From CAWGET01 sp963821715 (GTDB lineage: Bacteria; Bacteroidota; Ignavibacteria; Ignavibacteriales; Melioribacteraceae): 64,000 bases of DNA. The notes below the pieces were generated by a model. That model saw nothing but the letters and a program-made list of their open reading frames with translations. It did no database searches and was not told the origin of the DNA. Each line of letters opens with the position of its first letter. Positions within the stretch are counted from its first letter, which is position 1. Below are positions 19,052 through 29,000 of the stretch, piece by piece. The translations under genes were made by a program, and so were the position numbers. Location of the stretch: assembly GCA_963821715.1 (NCBI GenBank), contig CAWGET010000006.1, positions 1,084,381-1,148,380 of the forward strand, in the 5' to 3' direction.

Positions 19052-20218
19052 CTATTCAACATTAATCCAATTATTTTCTTTTGAACTTTTTAAAATTGCT
19101 TCGACTATTAAATTTTCTTTATGTCCGTCGTCAAAAGTCGGAAAATCTTTTTCATCTGATATAGGATCTTTTCCTTTCCTGATATAGTCATAAAAATTGA
19201 TGAATAAATTTTTAGATGTGTCAGGATAACCTTCAGGATGACCTCCGGGATAATGAGCATATTTTTTTGTTCCCGGATTCATCAAAGCCGGATCTTTGAT
19301 GATAACTTCATTTCCTTTTTCACGATGACCAATCCACAATTGATTAGGTTCTTCCTGATTCCAGGCTAATGCTTTTCTGCTTCCATCAATTTCAATTTGA
19401 AAATTATTCTTTCTTCCGGCGCTAACCTGTGAAACTGTAAAAGATCCTCGCGCACCGTTTTCAAAATGAAGTAGAACCGATGCAGTATCTTCTGTGTTTA
19501 TTTCTAGTTCATCATATTCCTGATTGGCTGTTTCTTCTTTACCCTTAAAAGTTTCTGCTGCTTTTTTAGGTTTATTTCTTTTTTTATGGATTGTTGTTAG
19601 ATCCGCAAAAACCTCTGTTATTTTTGATCCGGTTAAGAACTGAACCATATCACACCAATGAGATCCGATATCTGCAACTGCTCTCGACTCGCCGCTTAGC
19701 TCTGACTCTAATCTCCAGTTGTAATCGCTTTTTAGATAAAGCCAGTCCTGAAGATAATGTCCGTGAACTAGAAAAATTTCTCCGACTTCATTTTCTTCTA
19801 TCATACTTTTAGCATGCTGAAGAAGAGGATAGAAGCGATAATTATAATTAACTGCATTTGCAACATTATGTTTTTCCAAAAGCTCAAGCAATTCAGCCGA
19901 TTCTTTGGAAGTAATCGTTAAAGGTTTTTCGGAAAGGATATGTTTTCCTTTTTTAATAACAGCTTTGTTAATTTCAAAATGAAGATAGTTCGGCGTGCAG
20001 TTATGAACTACTTCTATTTCTTTATCACCAATTATATCTTCCCAATTTTCATACACATTCGGTACATCATATTTTTTTGCAGTAACATTCGCGCTGTCCG
20101 GATCGTCTGAAGCTATAGCTGTAACTTTCACTCCTCCAATTCTCTGCAGCTGTTCAACGTGCGCAGTTCCCATAAATCCTGAGCCGATTATACCGACTTT
20201 TATTATTCTACCATTCAT
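19052..20218 (-). CDS. Gfo/Idh/MocA family oxidoreductase
   Basis: NAD(P)-dependent sugar dehydrogenase. The Rossmann motif GIIGSGFMGTAH is at 9-20, the family EKPLT motif at about 97 (SEKPLTIT), and the C-terminal alpha/beta domain contains DIGSHWCDMVQF (about 178, catalytic His region). Length (388 aa) is typical. Its start overlaps the AllA-like cupin gene (ATGA). Together with the following TIM-barrel isomerase it may catalyse an oxidation-isomerisation route for a liberated sugar; family known, step inferred. Confidence 0.9.
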   Translation of the reverse strand: MNGRIIKVGIIGSGFMGTAHVEQLQRIGGVKVTAIASDDPDSANVTAKKYDVPNVYENWEDIIGDKEIEVVHNCTPNYLHFEINKAVIKKGKHILSEKPLTITSKESAELLELLEKHNVANAVNYNYRFYPLLQHAKSMIEENEVGEIFLVHGHYLQDWLYLKSDYNWRLESELSGESRAVADIGSHWCDMVQFLTGSKITEVFADLTTIHKKRNKPKKAAETFKGKEETANQEYDELEINTEDTASVLLHFENGARGSFTVSQVSAGRKNNFQIEIDGSRKALAWNQEEPNQLWIGHREKGNEVIIKDPALMNPGTKKYAHYPGGHPEGYPDTSKNLFINFYDYIRKGKDPISDEKDFPTFDDGHKENLIVEAILKSSKENNWINVE

Positions 20219-20682
20219 TCTATTATCTCAACTTTTTTTACATCTTTTTTTTCAACGTCCTCGGAAGGTGTTCCGAGTCTAAAAATCACAAAGTATGATG
20301 ACTTTTCTTTCCCGACAGGAATACAGGCGCCATGCCAAACTCCATTATTTATAACTACAGCTTCGCCTAGACCGACAACAAAAGCTTCCATTTTTTCTTC
20401 AGAATCATTCTCAAGAAGAAGCGGGACTATAAAAGGAGCGTCGATTGGAATTAATATTTCCGGCGTTCTTAAATGACGCTCGACTCCTTCAACAATATTT
20501 TTTTCCTGCTTATACACTGTGCAAATACCAATTTCTGTTTTCCCTTCAATTTCATAATGCGAAATATCGGACCAGAATTTATAATCTTCAGCTTGCGCCG
20601 TCGGTTCAGTAGAAGGAAGTTTTACAACTTTACCAAACTTCTTAAAATTTTCTTTAGAAATTAATTTAGCTTTTACTTCCAT
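20215..20682 (-). CDS. Ureidoglycolate-lyase-like (AllA family) cupin
   Basis: Small cytoplasmic cupin with AllA-family marks: VERHLRTPEILIPID (about 65-80), and VVINNGVWHGACIPVG (about 110-125, His of the metal site). Length 155 aa fits. Known AllA enzymes split ureidoglycolate in purine breakdown, but no other purine gene is here; the gene is embedded between a GH-A hydrolase and a sugar dehydrogenase. It more likely acts on a sugar-acid-like compound, or the name reflects fold only. Confidence 0.72.
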   Translation of the reverse strand: MEVKAKLISKENFKKFGKVVKLPSTEPTAQAEDYKFWSDISHYEIEGKTEIGICTVYKQEKNIVEGVERHLRTPEILIPIDAPFIVPLLLENDSEEKMEAFVVGLGEAVVINNGVWHGACIPVGKEKSSYFVIFRLGTPSEDVEKKDVKKVEIIE

Positions 20683-20684
20683 TA

Positions 20685-22139
20685 TTACTTCCTCAATTCT
20701 AAAATTGCGATTTCTCCGCCACGTAAAACCAGATCTTCAATGACAGTTTTTCCTTCCTCTGATTTTACTTCAGAATAGTCTACGGAATTTCCGAGTTCAT
20801 CATATAAAGTTACATTTCCACTTAACTCATAAGGAAGCTTGTAAGTAATTTTCTCGACTCGCTTATCTTTAACCATTCCGGATGTGTCATCAGATCTTTT
20901 TTCAGGTTGATGGGTTTGCAACCAGGCAAAAAGTAGAACATCACCGGTTTCTCGTTCGAAAGCAACAAAGCGGCTGTCGGAATTTTGATCCGCATTTGTT
21001 GTTACAAAAGAATCGATACTTTTAACCGGAGTCTTTAAAAGATTGTTAATAAAAATCAGCGCCTGATTAGCAGGTTTTGGAGAATGGTCTGCGTAAGCTA
21101 TTCCAAGATGTTTATTGTTGTAAATATCACCAATTACTTCATCGCTTTGCGGAAGGTCTTTGATCTCATACCAGGCAAGTGCATCAATTTCTCCCGTCGA
21201 TCTTACAAGTGCGATTCTTTTCACTAGATCTACAGCCTGATATTCCGGAGTATGTTCGTAATTATAATAATTAGAATACTCTGAAGAAACTAAAGATCCC
21301 TGCCGGAAAGTACTATATCCTACCTCAGCCATCCAAATAGGTTCGCCTTCTCCATACTCGTTCACTACTCGGTAAACTTCGTTTACATATGGAACAATTT
21401 CTTCGACAGGATTTTTGTGCCAGGTTTCATAATAATTGTGACAATTAACTACATCAACATACTCAGCTACACCGTAATCACGGAAGAGAGATTCAATCCA
21501 AGCCGGATCATAAGCAATTCCAGCTAGAACAACTTTAGCTTCGGGATCAGCTTTTTTTACCGCTCTGGCACCAATTTTTGTAAACTTAGCAAATTGCTTC
21601 AGATTATGTGTTCTCCAGTAAATTTCAATATCAGGTTCGTTCCAGATTTCCCAGGTCTTCAGCCATTTTTTGTAACGGTTTACAAGGTCATACATAAATT
21701 CGCCGAATTCTTCCATATCCTGTGCAGGATGATTCCAATATAAAGCAGAGTCCGGCGGATCGGGAGAATTCCAAGCCGGTGTGTAGCAAACGTAAGGGAC
21801 CATGGTTATTCCGTATTCTTCTACTCCGGTTTTTACGAAGTCATCCCAAAAGAGCCAGTCGTATTTATCTTTTTCATATTCAATAGCGTCCCATCCGAAA
21901 GATATACGTAAAAACTTTATGCCCGACCTTTTCAATACTTCAAAGTCGTTAATGTAAATTTCCCGGGTTGTTGTTTCTTCGGGCCAGTCTTCGCAAAGTC
22001 CTAAAGGCATATGATAAAACTCAGATTTGTTTTTTGTTGTGAGTTTATCATAAATTAAGTTTTCCTGTAAAGCATTCTGCGATAGAAGCGCTGTAGAGGA
22101 AAATAAAATCAGCAGGCAAATAGGAATTATCTTTTTCAT
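20685..22139 (-). CDS. Secreted clan GH-A glycoside hydrolase (GH39/GH5-like)
   Basis: Exported glycosidase, Sec signal about 1-20 (ends LLSQNA). TIM barrel with acid/base Glu in WEIWNEPDIEIYW (about 166) and nucleophile Glu in IWMAEVGYSTF (about 271); LAWYEIKDL (about 330) follows, then a beta-rich C-terminal domain typical of GH39-like enzymes. There is no T9SS tail, so it is periplasmic or surface-held by other means. Beta-xylosidase or related exo-activity is plausible given the GH10 array downstream; the family number cannot be fixed by eye. Confidence 0.8.
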   Translation of the reverse strand: MKKIIPICLLILFSSTALLSQNALQENLIYDKLTTKNKSEFYHMPLGLCEDWPEETTTREIYINDFEVLKRSGIKFLRISFGWDAIEYEKDKYDWLFWDDFVKTGVEEYGITMVPYVCYTPAWNSPDPPDSALYWNHPAQDMEEFGEFMYDLVNRYKKWLKTWEIWNEPDIEIYWRTHNLKQFAKFTKIGARAVKKADPEAKVVLAGIAYDPAWIESLFRDYGVAEYVDVVNCHNYYETWHKNPVEEIVPYVNEVYRVVNEYGEGEPIWMAEVGYSTFRQGSLVSSEYSNYYNYEHTPEYQAVDLVKRIALVRSTGEIDALAWYEIKDLPQSDEVIGDIYNNKHLGIAYADHSPKPANQALIFINNLLKTPVKSIDSFVTTNADQNSDSRFVAFERETGDVLLFAWLQTHQPEKRSDDTSGMVKDKRVEKITYKLPYELSGNVTLYDELGNSVDYSEVKSEEGKTVIEDLVLRGGEIAILELRK

Positions 22140-22164
22140 TTTTTAGCTCCTCAGATATTTATAA

Positions 22165-23145
22165 TTAAACTTCTTCATTCCAAAAATCTTTTCTCCAGGC
22201 AAACTTTGTTAGTTCTTCTTTCTCTTTTTCTGAAAAATATTCTCCGTCGCTTACAGCAGTGTTTTTCTCAGCCTGATTAATATTCCTTATTCCGGGAATA
22301 ACTGTCGAAACAGATTCTTCACTTAGACAAAATTTCAAGGCAAACTCAGCCATAGTCAGATCAGGATATTTTTCGTCTTTATATTTTTTTATTTCTTCAA
22401 CTCTTTCAACAACGGCATTCAAATTATTTCCACGAAAGTAAAAATTGCGAGTATCTCCTTCTTCAAAATTTGTTGTTGGCGTATATTTCCCCGTCAAAGC
22501 TCCTTCATCGAAAGGGACCCGAACAATAACTCCGATTTCTTTTTCTTTACAAAGTTTTAAAATATTCCATGCCGGGAACTGTTCAAACAAATTATAGATT
22601 AGTTGAACTGAATCAATTTTACCATCGATCAAAGAACCGATAATGTAGTGTGGCGTTGTGTCGGGAACAGACGCTCCTGAAGCTCTTATCTTACCTTCCT
22701 TTTTTAATTGTTCAAATGCTTCAAACCATTCATCCTGAATATTAAATTTCATAGACCAGGTATGGAATTGATAAACATCAACATAATCGCGTTGAAGTCT
22801 TTTTAAAGATTTTTCGCATTCAGAAATAATATATTCTTTAGGAAAAGCTATTTTAGAATCGTAATCCATACGCGGCGGAAATTCGAATTCTTTTGGTGGA
22901 ACTTTTGTTGCAACGTATATTTCTTCATTTCTTTCCTTCAGAACTTTTCCGATTAATTCTTCACTCTTTCCTTCACCGTAACCTTGAGCCGTGTCGATAA
23001 AATTAAGTCCGAGATCAATAGCTCTGTGCAGCGCTTTGATGGATTCATCATCGCTCTGTTTTCCCCAACCGCCGCCAATTGCCCAGCCGCCGAATCCAAC
23101 TTCCGAAACCTTCCATCCTAATTTTCCAAATGGTCTATACTTCAT
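22165..23145 (-). CDS. Aldo/keto reductase
   Basis: AKR-superfamily NADP oxidoreductase, cytoplasmic. Catalytic Asp/Tyr in NFIDTAQGYGEGKSE (about 48-60), Lys in YVATKVPPKE (about 78) and His in VYQFHTWS (about 120), with STVIPGIRNINQAE near the C-terminus for NADP binding. I use ATG 23145 (MKYRPFGKLG), since the longer reading starts at GTG; it overlaps the sulfatase end by 11 bases. It belongs to the same operon as the GH-A enzyme 25 bases downstream. Substrate unknown. Confidence 0.9.
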   Translation of the reverse strand: MKYRPFGKLGWKVSEVGFGGWAIGGGWGKQSDDESIKALHRAIDLGLNFIDTAQGYGEGKSEELIGKVLKERNEEIYVATKVPPKEFEFPPRMDYDSKIAFPKEYIISECEKSLKRLQRDYVDVYQFHTWSMKFNIQDEWFEAFEQLKKEGKIRASGASVPDTTPHYIIGSLIDGKIDSVQLIYNLFEQFPAWNILKLCKEKEIGVIVRVPFDEGALTGKYTPTTNFEEGDTRNFYFRGNNLNAVVERVEEIKKYKDEKYPDLTMAEFALKFCLSEESVSTVIPGIRNINQAEKNTAVSDGEYFSEKEKEELTKFAWRKDFWNEEV

Positions 23146-24619
23146 AATCTTCACTCTTTAATTCCGGGTGTCTGGCAATTAATCTTTCAAGTGCTTCTCT
23201 TCTCCCGGTCTCTTTTAATCTTTCAATATATTTCTTAAGACCATACCTTGTATGAAACGGACCGCCTTCATCCAGAACTTTCCACATAGGATCAACCGGA
23301 TGCTCTGCAGAACGCATCATGTCCGAATGCCAATCCTGTAAATAAGCTTTAGCTTGATTAACAACTTCGGGATATTCTTCAGCAATATTATTCTGCTCGT
23401 GAGGATCTTTTTTCAGATCAAAGAGCATATCAGGGGAAAAGTCGTGATATCCATCGTGGAAAGAATGAATAAAAATATAATCTCCGAATCTTACACTTCT
23501 TTGACAGGTATGTGCGCCTTGGGATAAGACGAGAAAATCTCTTCCTGCAGATTTTTTATTTTGCAAATCTTTATAAAAACTTTTACCGTCCCAATTTGAT
23601 GGAACTTTTCCGCCAACTGATTCTATTAATGCAGCTGCAAAATCAAAATGGTAATGAAGAGAATCTTCAACTCCTGTACCGAAATTTTTTCCTTTTATAA
23701 TTAGAGGTATCCTGGCTGTGAATTGATCTGCAGTCTGATGATCATAATAGATATTTAATTCACCAAGATTTTCGCCGTGATCAGCCGAAATTATAATTGT
23801 TGTATCTCCATATATCTTTTTTTCTTTTAGAAGACTTATTATTTTCCCGATGTGTCCGTCTGCATATTTTATCCCGGCATCATAATTATCAAACATTTTT
23901 CTTACTTCATCCATTGATGAAATTGCATTCGGTTGCCGCGGATATTTTTCCGGATCTGCATAAGGATGTTCACCTCCGTATCCCAGACCTTCCTGTGCGC
24001 TCCATGATCCGTAGCTGTTCCAATGCTGCTTTCTTACTTCTTCTGTTAACCATTCCGGCAAAGGATCATTTGCAAATGGTTCTCCGAAGCTTTCCGGCGC
24101 TCTGTAAGGTGTATGCGGATCCCAAAGATTCACGTGTAAAAACCAATTGTCATTCTGATGATTTCTATTTAACCAGTCGAGTGCTATTTTGGAAACATCA
24201 TCTGCGATTTCTTCGCCCATACCTCCGGGATTGTAAATTTCCGAGAATCCGGCATACCAATGCCAGGCAGAATGCCGTTCAGCAAAAGACGTAATAGTTG
24301 CTGTTTTTAATCCGACTTTTCGCAAAGCGGATATCCAATTAGTTTCGCCGTATTTTGAAAAGAACCATCTTCCTTTTCCCTGGATAAACGGATCGGCTGT
24401 TGAATCTCCATGTCCCACAACTCCGTTATGAATTCCAAATCGACCGGTAATTAATGATGTTCTGCTTGGAAGACAAGGCACATCGGAAGTGTAACAGTTT
24501 TCGAAGCGTATACCTTCTTTGGCAATTTCATCAATGTTGGGACTTGTAATTCGGTGGTATCCATAACAGCCGAGATGATCGGGACGTAGAGAGTCGATAT
24601 CAAAATAAATTATTCTCAT
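23135..24619 (-). CDS. Type I sulfatase
   Basis: Arylsulfatase-family enzyme that removes sulfate esters. The formylglycine motif is Cys49 in CLPSRTSLITGR; calcium-binding Asp residues are in YFDIDSLRPDHLG (6-18); the second metal site is in IIISADHGENLGE (about 278), and VNLWDPHTPYRAP (about 165) is the usual active-site segment. At 494 aa it is of normal length. I see no signal peptide at the N-terminus (MRIIYFDID), so it appears cytoplasmic. A maturase (formylglycine-generating enzyme) is needed but none is in the window. It implies a sulfated glycan substrate. Confidence 0.92.
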   Translation of the reverse strand: MRIIYFDIDSLRPDHLGCYGYHRITSPNIDEIAKEGIRFENCYTSDVPCLPSRTSLITGRFGIHNGVVGHGDSTADPFIQGKGRWFFSKYGETNWISALRKVGLKTATITSFAERHSAWHWYAGFSEIYNPGGMGEEIADDVSKIALDWLNRNHQNDNWFLHVNLWDPHTPYRAPESFGEPFANDPLPEWLTEEVRKQHWNSYGSWSAQEGLGYGGEHPYADPEKYPRQPNAISSMDEVRKMFDNYDAGIKYADGHIGKIISLLKEKKIYGDTTIIISADHGENLGELNIYYDHQTADQFTARIPLIIKGKNFGTGVEDSLHYHFDFAAALIESVGGKVPSNWDGKSFYKDLQNKKSAGRDFLVLSQGAHTCQRSVRFGDYIFIHSFHDGYHDFSPDMLFDLKKDPHEQNNIAEEYPEVVNQAKAYLQDWHSDMMRSAEHPVDPMWKVLDEGGPFHTRYGLKKYIERLKETGRREALERLIARHPELKSEDYEV

Positions 24620-24713
24620 TCAGTCGACCTATAATCATCATAAATTAAAACTGATAAAAATTTTTTGAAGAAATTTATCTTATTTATAATAGATTTTTTA
24701 ATGACGGAATTAG

Positions 24714-25115
24714 TCAAAAATTTACTCCCGAAATTAAAATTACATTTGCATAAGGTGTAGCTTCGCCCGTTCTTACAAAGAAAATGTTTCCGTCTTCCCG
24801 CGTAATTTCTTTGAATTTTTCATGCGGCTCTGTTTTAACTTCAATGTTTTTTAATTCGTTATTTATCAAATTGTAATTTTCATCTTTAGATTGTTCAAGT
24901 TCCTCGGCAATAATTGCTCCTTCAACTTCCAACTCATTCAGGATTGCAAGTAGTGTATCTTTAAACGAAGGAATATTTTTAGTCAGAGCTAAATCAATTA
25001 GCTTGGCACCTTTAGGAATTGGAAGCCCGCAATCACAAATAACAAGCTTATCCGTATGACCTAAAGCCGCAATTATTTGACTTAAAGCTCCATTGAGTAT
25101 TCCTTCCTTTTTCAT
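24714..25115 (-). CDS. rbsD: D-ribose pyranase
   Basis: RbsD catalyses pyran-furan interconversion of ribose before phosphorylation. MKKEGILNGALSQIIAALGH with His20 is the family start, followed by CDCGLPIP (about 28). Length 133 aa is normal. Upstream by 13 bases is the ribokinase gene, giving a kinase-mutarotase pair. No ribose transporter genes (rbsABC) are present. A 94-base gap to the sulfatase start follows, one of the larger gaps in the minus-strand array, and holds no visible terminator hairpin. Confidence 0.93.
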   Translation of the reverse strand: MKKEGILNGALSQIIAALGHTDKLVICDCGLPIPKGAKLIDLALTKNIPSFKDTLLAILNELEVEGAIIAEELEQSKDENYNLINNELKNIEVKTEPHEKFKEITREDGNIFFVRTGEATPYANVILISGVNF

Positions 25116-25128
25116 TTCAATTTCTCCA

Positions 25129-26046
25129 TTAATCTTTCAATAATTTGACTTCCTTTAAAGTAGGCATCGAACTTTGTGCTCCATTTTTTGTAACGGAAAG
25201 CGCTGCAGTTCTACTTGCAAAATTAACGGCATCTTCAATTTCATAATCATTCGCAAGACAGAATGCCAGAGCACCGTTAAATGCATCTCCTGCCGCTGTG
25301 CTGTCTACTGCATCTACTTTAATAGCGGGAAAATTTTTCGATCCTTCTTTATTGATAAGCAGACTCCCGTTTTTTCCTAATGTTACAATTATATTCTTAA
25401 CCCCAAAGTCAAGCATTACTTGTCCAGCTGCTTCTAAAGATTCGTCATCATCAATTTTTTGTCCACTCAGAATTTCGAGTTCAGTTTCATTTGGAGTAAG
25501 AAAATCTACCAACGGGTAAATTTCTTTTGGTAGTTCCGAAGCCGGAGCCGGATTAAGAATAAATATTTTCCCTAGGTTCTTCGTCATCTTTGCAGATTCC
25601 AACACAGTTTGAATAGGAACTTCAAGCTGCGATAAAACCACTTTTACATTTTTAAAAACATTTTCTTTTTTGGTGATATCATAAGGATTCAATTTCATAT
25701 TACTGCCCGATATCACAATGATTTCATTTTCACCTGAATCATCCACGGTTATCAAAGCATTGCCGGTTGCTTCTTCTTCGTCAATTAACAGATGATCGAG
25801 AATAACACCGTCTTTCTTCATACCGGCGGAGATAATATCACAGAATTCATCCCGACCCATCTTACCAAGGAAAAATGTTTCACCGCCAAGTTTAGCGGCA
25901 GCCACTGCCTGATTTGCACCTTTGCCTCCCGGAAACATTTCAAATTTTTTCCCGAAAATAGTTTCGCCGGGCTCCGGAAATCTTTCCGTATAAACTACCA
26001 TATCCATGTTAGCGCTGCCGACTATTAATATTCCTTTATCTGACAT
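25129..26046 (-). CDS. rbsK: Ribokinase (PfkB family)
   Basis: PfkB-family sugar kinase that phosphorylates ribose or a related pentose with ATP. N-terminal signature GGKGANQAVAAAKLGG (about 40-55), LNPAP (about 160), TPNETE (about 182) and the catalytic loop DSTAAGDAFNGALAF (about 247-262), where the anion hole and catalytic Asp are intact though DSTAAGD differs from the common DTTGAGD. It starts 9 bases after the GH106-like gene's neighbour boundary and is paired with rbsD, supporting ribose-type furanose use. Confidence 0.92.
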   Translation of the reverse strand: MSDKGILIVGSANMDMVVYTERFPEPGETIFGKKFEMFPGGKGANQAVAAAKLGGETFFLGKMGRDEFCDIISAGMKKDGVILDHLLIDEEEATGNALITVDDSGENEIIVISGSNMKLNPYDITKKENVFKNVKVVLSQLEVPIQTVLESAKMTKNLGKIFILNPAPASELPKEIYPLVDFLTPNETELEILSGQKIDDDESLEAAGQVMLDFGVKNIIVTLGKNGSLLINKEGSKNFPAIKVDAVDSTAAGDAFNGALAFCLANDYEIEDAVNFASRTAALSVTKNGAQSSMPTLKEVKLLKD

Positions 26047-26055
26047 CTTATATGC

Positions 26056-29000
26056 TCAATATTTTAAATCGTAATAATTATAAAAATTGATTCTTGGTTC
26101 TTTCAATAAACCGGATTTTTTTCTTACACCTTCCAGAATATTTATTAAAGTATTTGTCACTTTTATCCTTATTTCATTTTCTCCTTCCTTAACCATATCA
26201 CCTATATCAATAGAGTAAGGATTCCACGGAATAACTTTAGTTTTTCCATTAATTTCTACTTCGCAGACATCTTCCCCGCAATCTGTTTCTAAGATCATTT
26301 TTGTATTTAGATGCTCGTCTTTTAGATTAAATTTTGTGGAATAAACAGCAGTACCGGAATAAAAGGGAAGTCCTTTTTTTGTCCAATCTCCTTTTGCTAT
26401 CTCAGGTTTTAACTTTTGAATGGATAATGAATTATCTTTTTCTGATAGAGAAAATTTACCTGTTATTTTCAGCAGATCAAGTAATCCATCTGTTCTTCTT
26501 TCACCAATAATTTTTACAGCAACTTTATTTTCACCATCCACAACATATTTGGAAATATCGACTTCTTTTATTTCTGCATCTAAATAACTTCGTTTCCCTT
26601 TATCCTTAACTTCTTTCCCGTTAACAAATAACTTGTAGCTGCTTCCGCTGAAACCATCTATCATCAAATTTAAATAGTCGGGCATATCCTCCACATTAAA
26701 TGAAGTTCTATACCAAAGGATTGCTGGATAGATTAATTCTTCACGTTCCTGCGGGAGCTGCATTTCCCAAGCGCCTTTCGTGACATCCAACCATTCGGAA
26801 TCATTAAAATCAGGATCAAAATAATTTTCACCGGATTCTTCATATTCAAAATGCATTTTCCATTTATCTATCAGCAGGACATTATCATTTTCAATTTCAA
26901 AATGATATTTATTTCCCAGCTTCAACTGACTCAAACTTGATTTAGCTTTTTGTTTTAATGTTTTCGCCGATCCACTTTTTTGGACTTTAACTTTTATCTC
27001 GTCATCATTATTTAATTGATAGCCTCTTACCAAATCATTTTTAAATTCCTCAATAACTAGATTTGTATCCGTTATATATGAATCGGAAAGTTTGTTCTTT
27101 AGAATTACAATATGAGATTCAGTAGAATCAAAATTAAGAGTGAATTCTAATCGATTATTATTTACCCGATAATTATAAATCTTTTGTAATTCCCCATTAA
27201 CAGGATTCCATAATTCAGGCTGGCCAACTTTTTCCAGCGAAATATTAACTTTACCGGCTTTGTTTTGCTGAATATTTACGAAAAAGTAAATATCATAGCC
27301 GTCTTTAATTCTATGAAGATAAAAAACATCTTCATTATCAATTGATACATCCGGAACAACTAGTTTTTCCAAAGCATCTTTTATCTTTTTTCTTCTCTCA
27401 GTTTTTGAAATTCCTTTTCCGTGAATAACGAAAACATTCTCTTTTTTCTGAGTTTTTACTTTTTTATTTTTTCCTCCATTGTAAATATTCAGCAGGTCAT
27501 CCGGGTCAACTCCGAAAAGTTCTTTCACTTGATTAACCGCACCATCTTTTTCAGAATCGAGGAAGGATACAGGAAGAAAAGTATCTGCAAGTACTTTCCC
27601 GCCGCCTTCAACAAATTTTTTAATTGAATCGAAAGTTGTTTTGGTAATGTGAGTTATGGGAGGCAGCACCAGAACTTCAAATTTTTCATCACGTATTTTG
27701 ATTTTACCATCTTTAATTTTTGCACCGTTGAAAATATCTTCATCGGCATAATCAAAATCATAATGAAATCTTAGAAGTGTATCGGTAACAAAATTAAAAT
27801 GATTCTCGATAATTTTACTAACAACATCTCTTTTTTGTGGTTTATAGTTTGTCCATATACTGTTCATCGGGAATAACATTAAGAGTTTAGCAACATGCTT
27901 ACCTCCGGATAAAATGTGCCCGAGTCGAGCCATATATTCTGTAAAATGATTATAATATTTCCACCATGTGTGATGATAAAACTGCGACGGAGGCCAGTCT
28001 CTTTTCCTTTCGCCTTCAATGGAATAATGATAACCATGATTATTAAAAATGTTAACTCCTAGAACATACTCCCAGTTTGCAATCCACTTCATCCGTTCAA
28101 GGGTACAATCCCAGTAAGTTCCGCCCATCGATTCGCAAAGTAAACGGTTGCTTCCGAAATGATGTGCTGCGGAGCTGCCGATCTTTAATGCTACATGCTG
28201 ATCAGGATCTTTTTTACTTCCTATTTTGGGATAAAGATGGTCAACGCCTGTAATATGAAATTGTTCTAAATATTTAAATACATTGCCTTCGCACCTTGCC
28301 ATTAAGCGAAGGACTTCTTCGAACAACAAATGTCCGGTGAACAAAACACCGTTATCTTCGCACCAATTCCTGATCTGCTTGAAATAACTGTCGCGGTACT
28401 GTTCGGTTAATGTTCTCCAGAAATCATAACGCACTTGTGCTGTTTTTTCTCCCATATCGAGGAACAGAGCTGGGAGTAATGGTTTTAGATCATAGCCTCT
28501 GCGCTCTCTAAAAATCTTAAACATCTGGCTCGACCAGGGAATTACATGATTCTGCCGTCCGACTTCAAAATAATGCATTGCCGGCTCATCGGTGTAGAAT
28601 CCCGGCACTATTTTTCCGAATTCATTGCCGACGCTCTCTTTATATTTATCGTGAGTATATTCTAAAAATTTTTTTGTAGAATCAGGATTAAGAGCATCAA
28701 TATAATAATCAACTTCTTTTTCAAGGAAATATAGCAACCGCCATTTTCCTTTGGGAGCTTCCCATGGAATAACCTTATTAAAAGATAAATTTGGAGTAAG
28801 ATCAATTAATTCTTCAATGCTGTTCTTAAATTCTTTTTCGGTACAGGCGTATGCGGCAATTGGTTTTGAATCGCCGGTATTTACATAGCGTGAATCGGTC
28901 GCTTCCAGAAATGTAAAAAGCGGTCCATCGACATTTAAAGCAACAAGTTCCAAATATCGCTGTCTTAACTTTGGATTTTCTTTCGGGACTGTTCTGTTTG

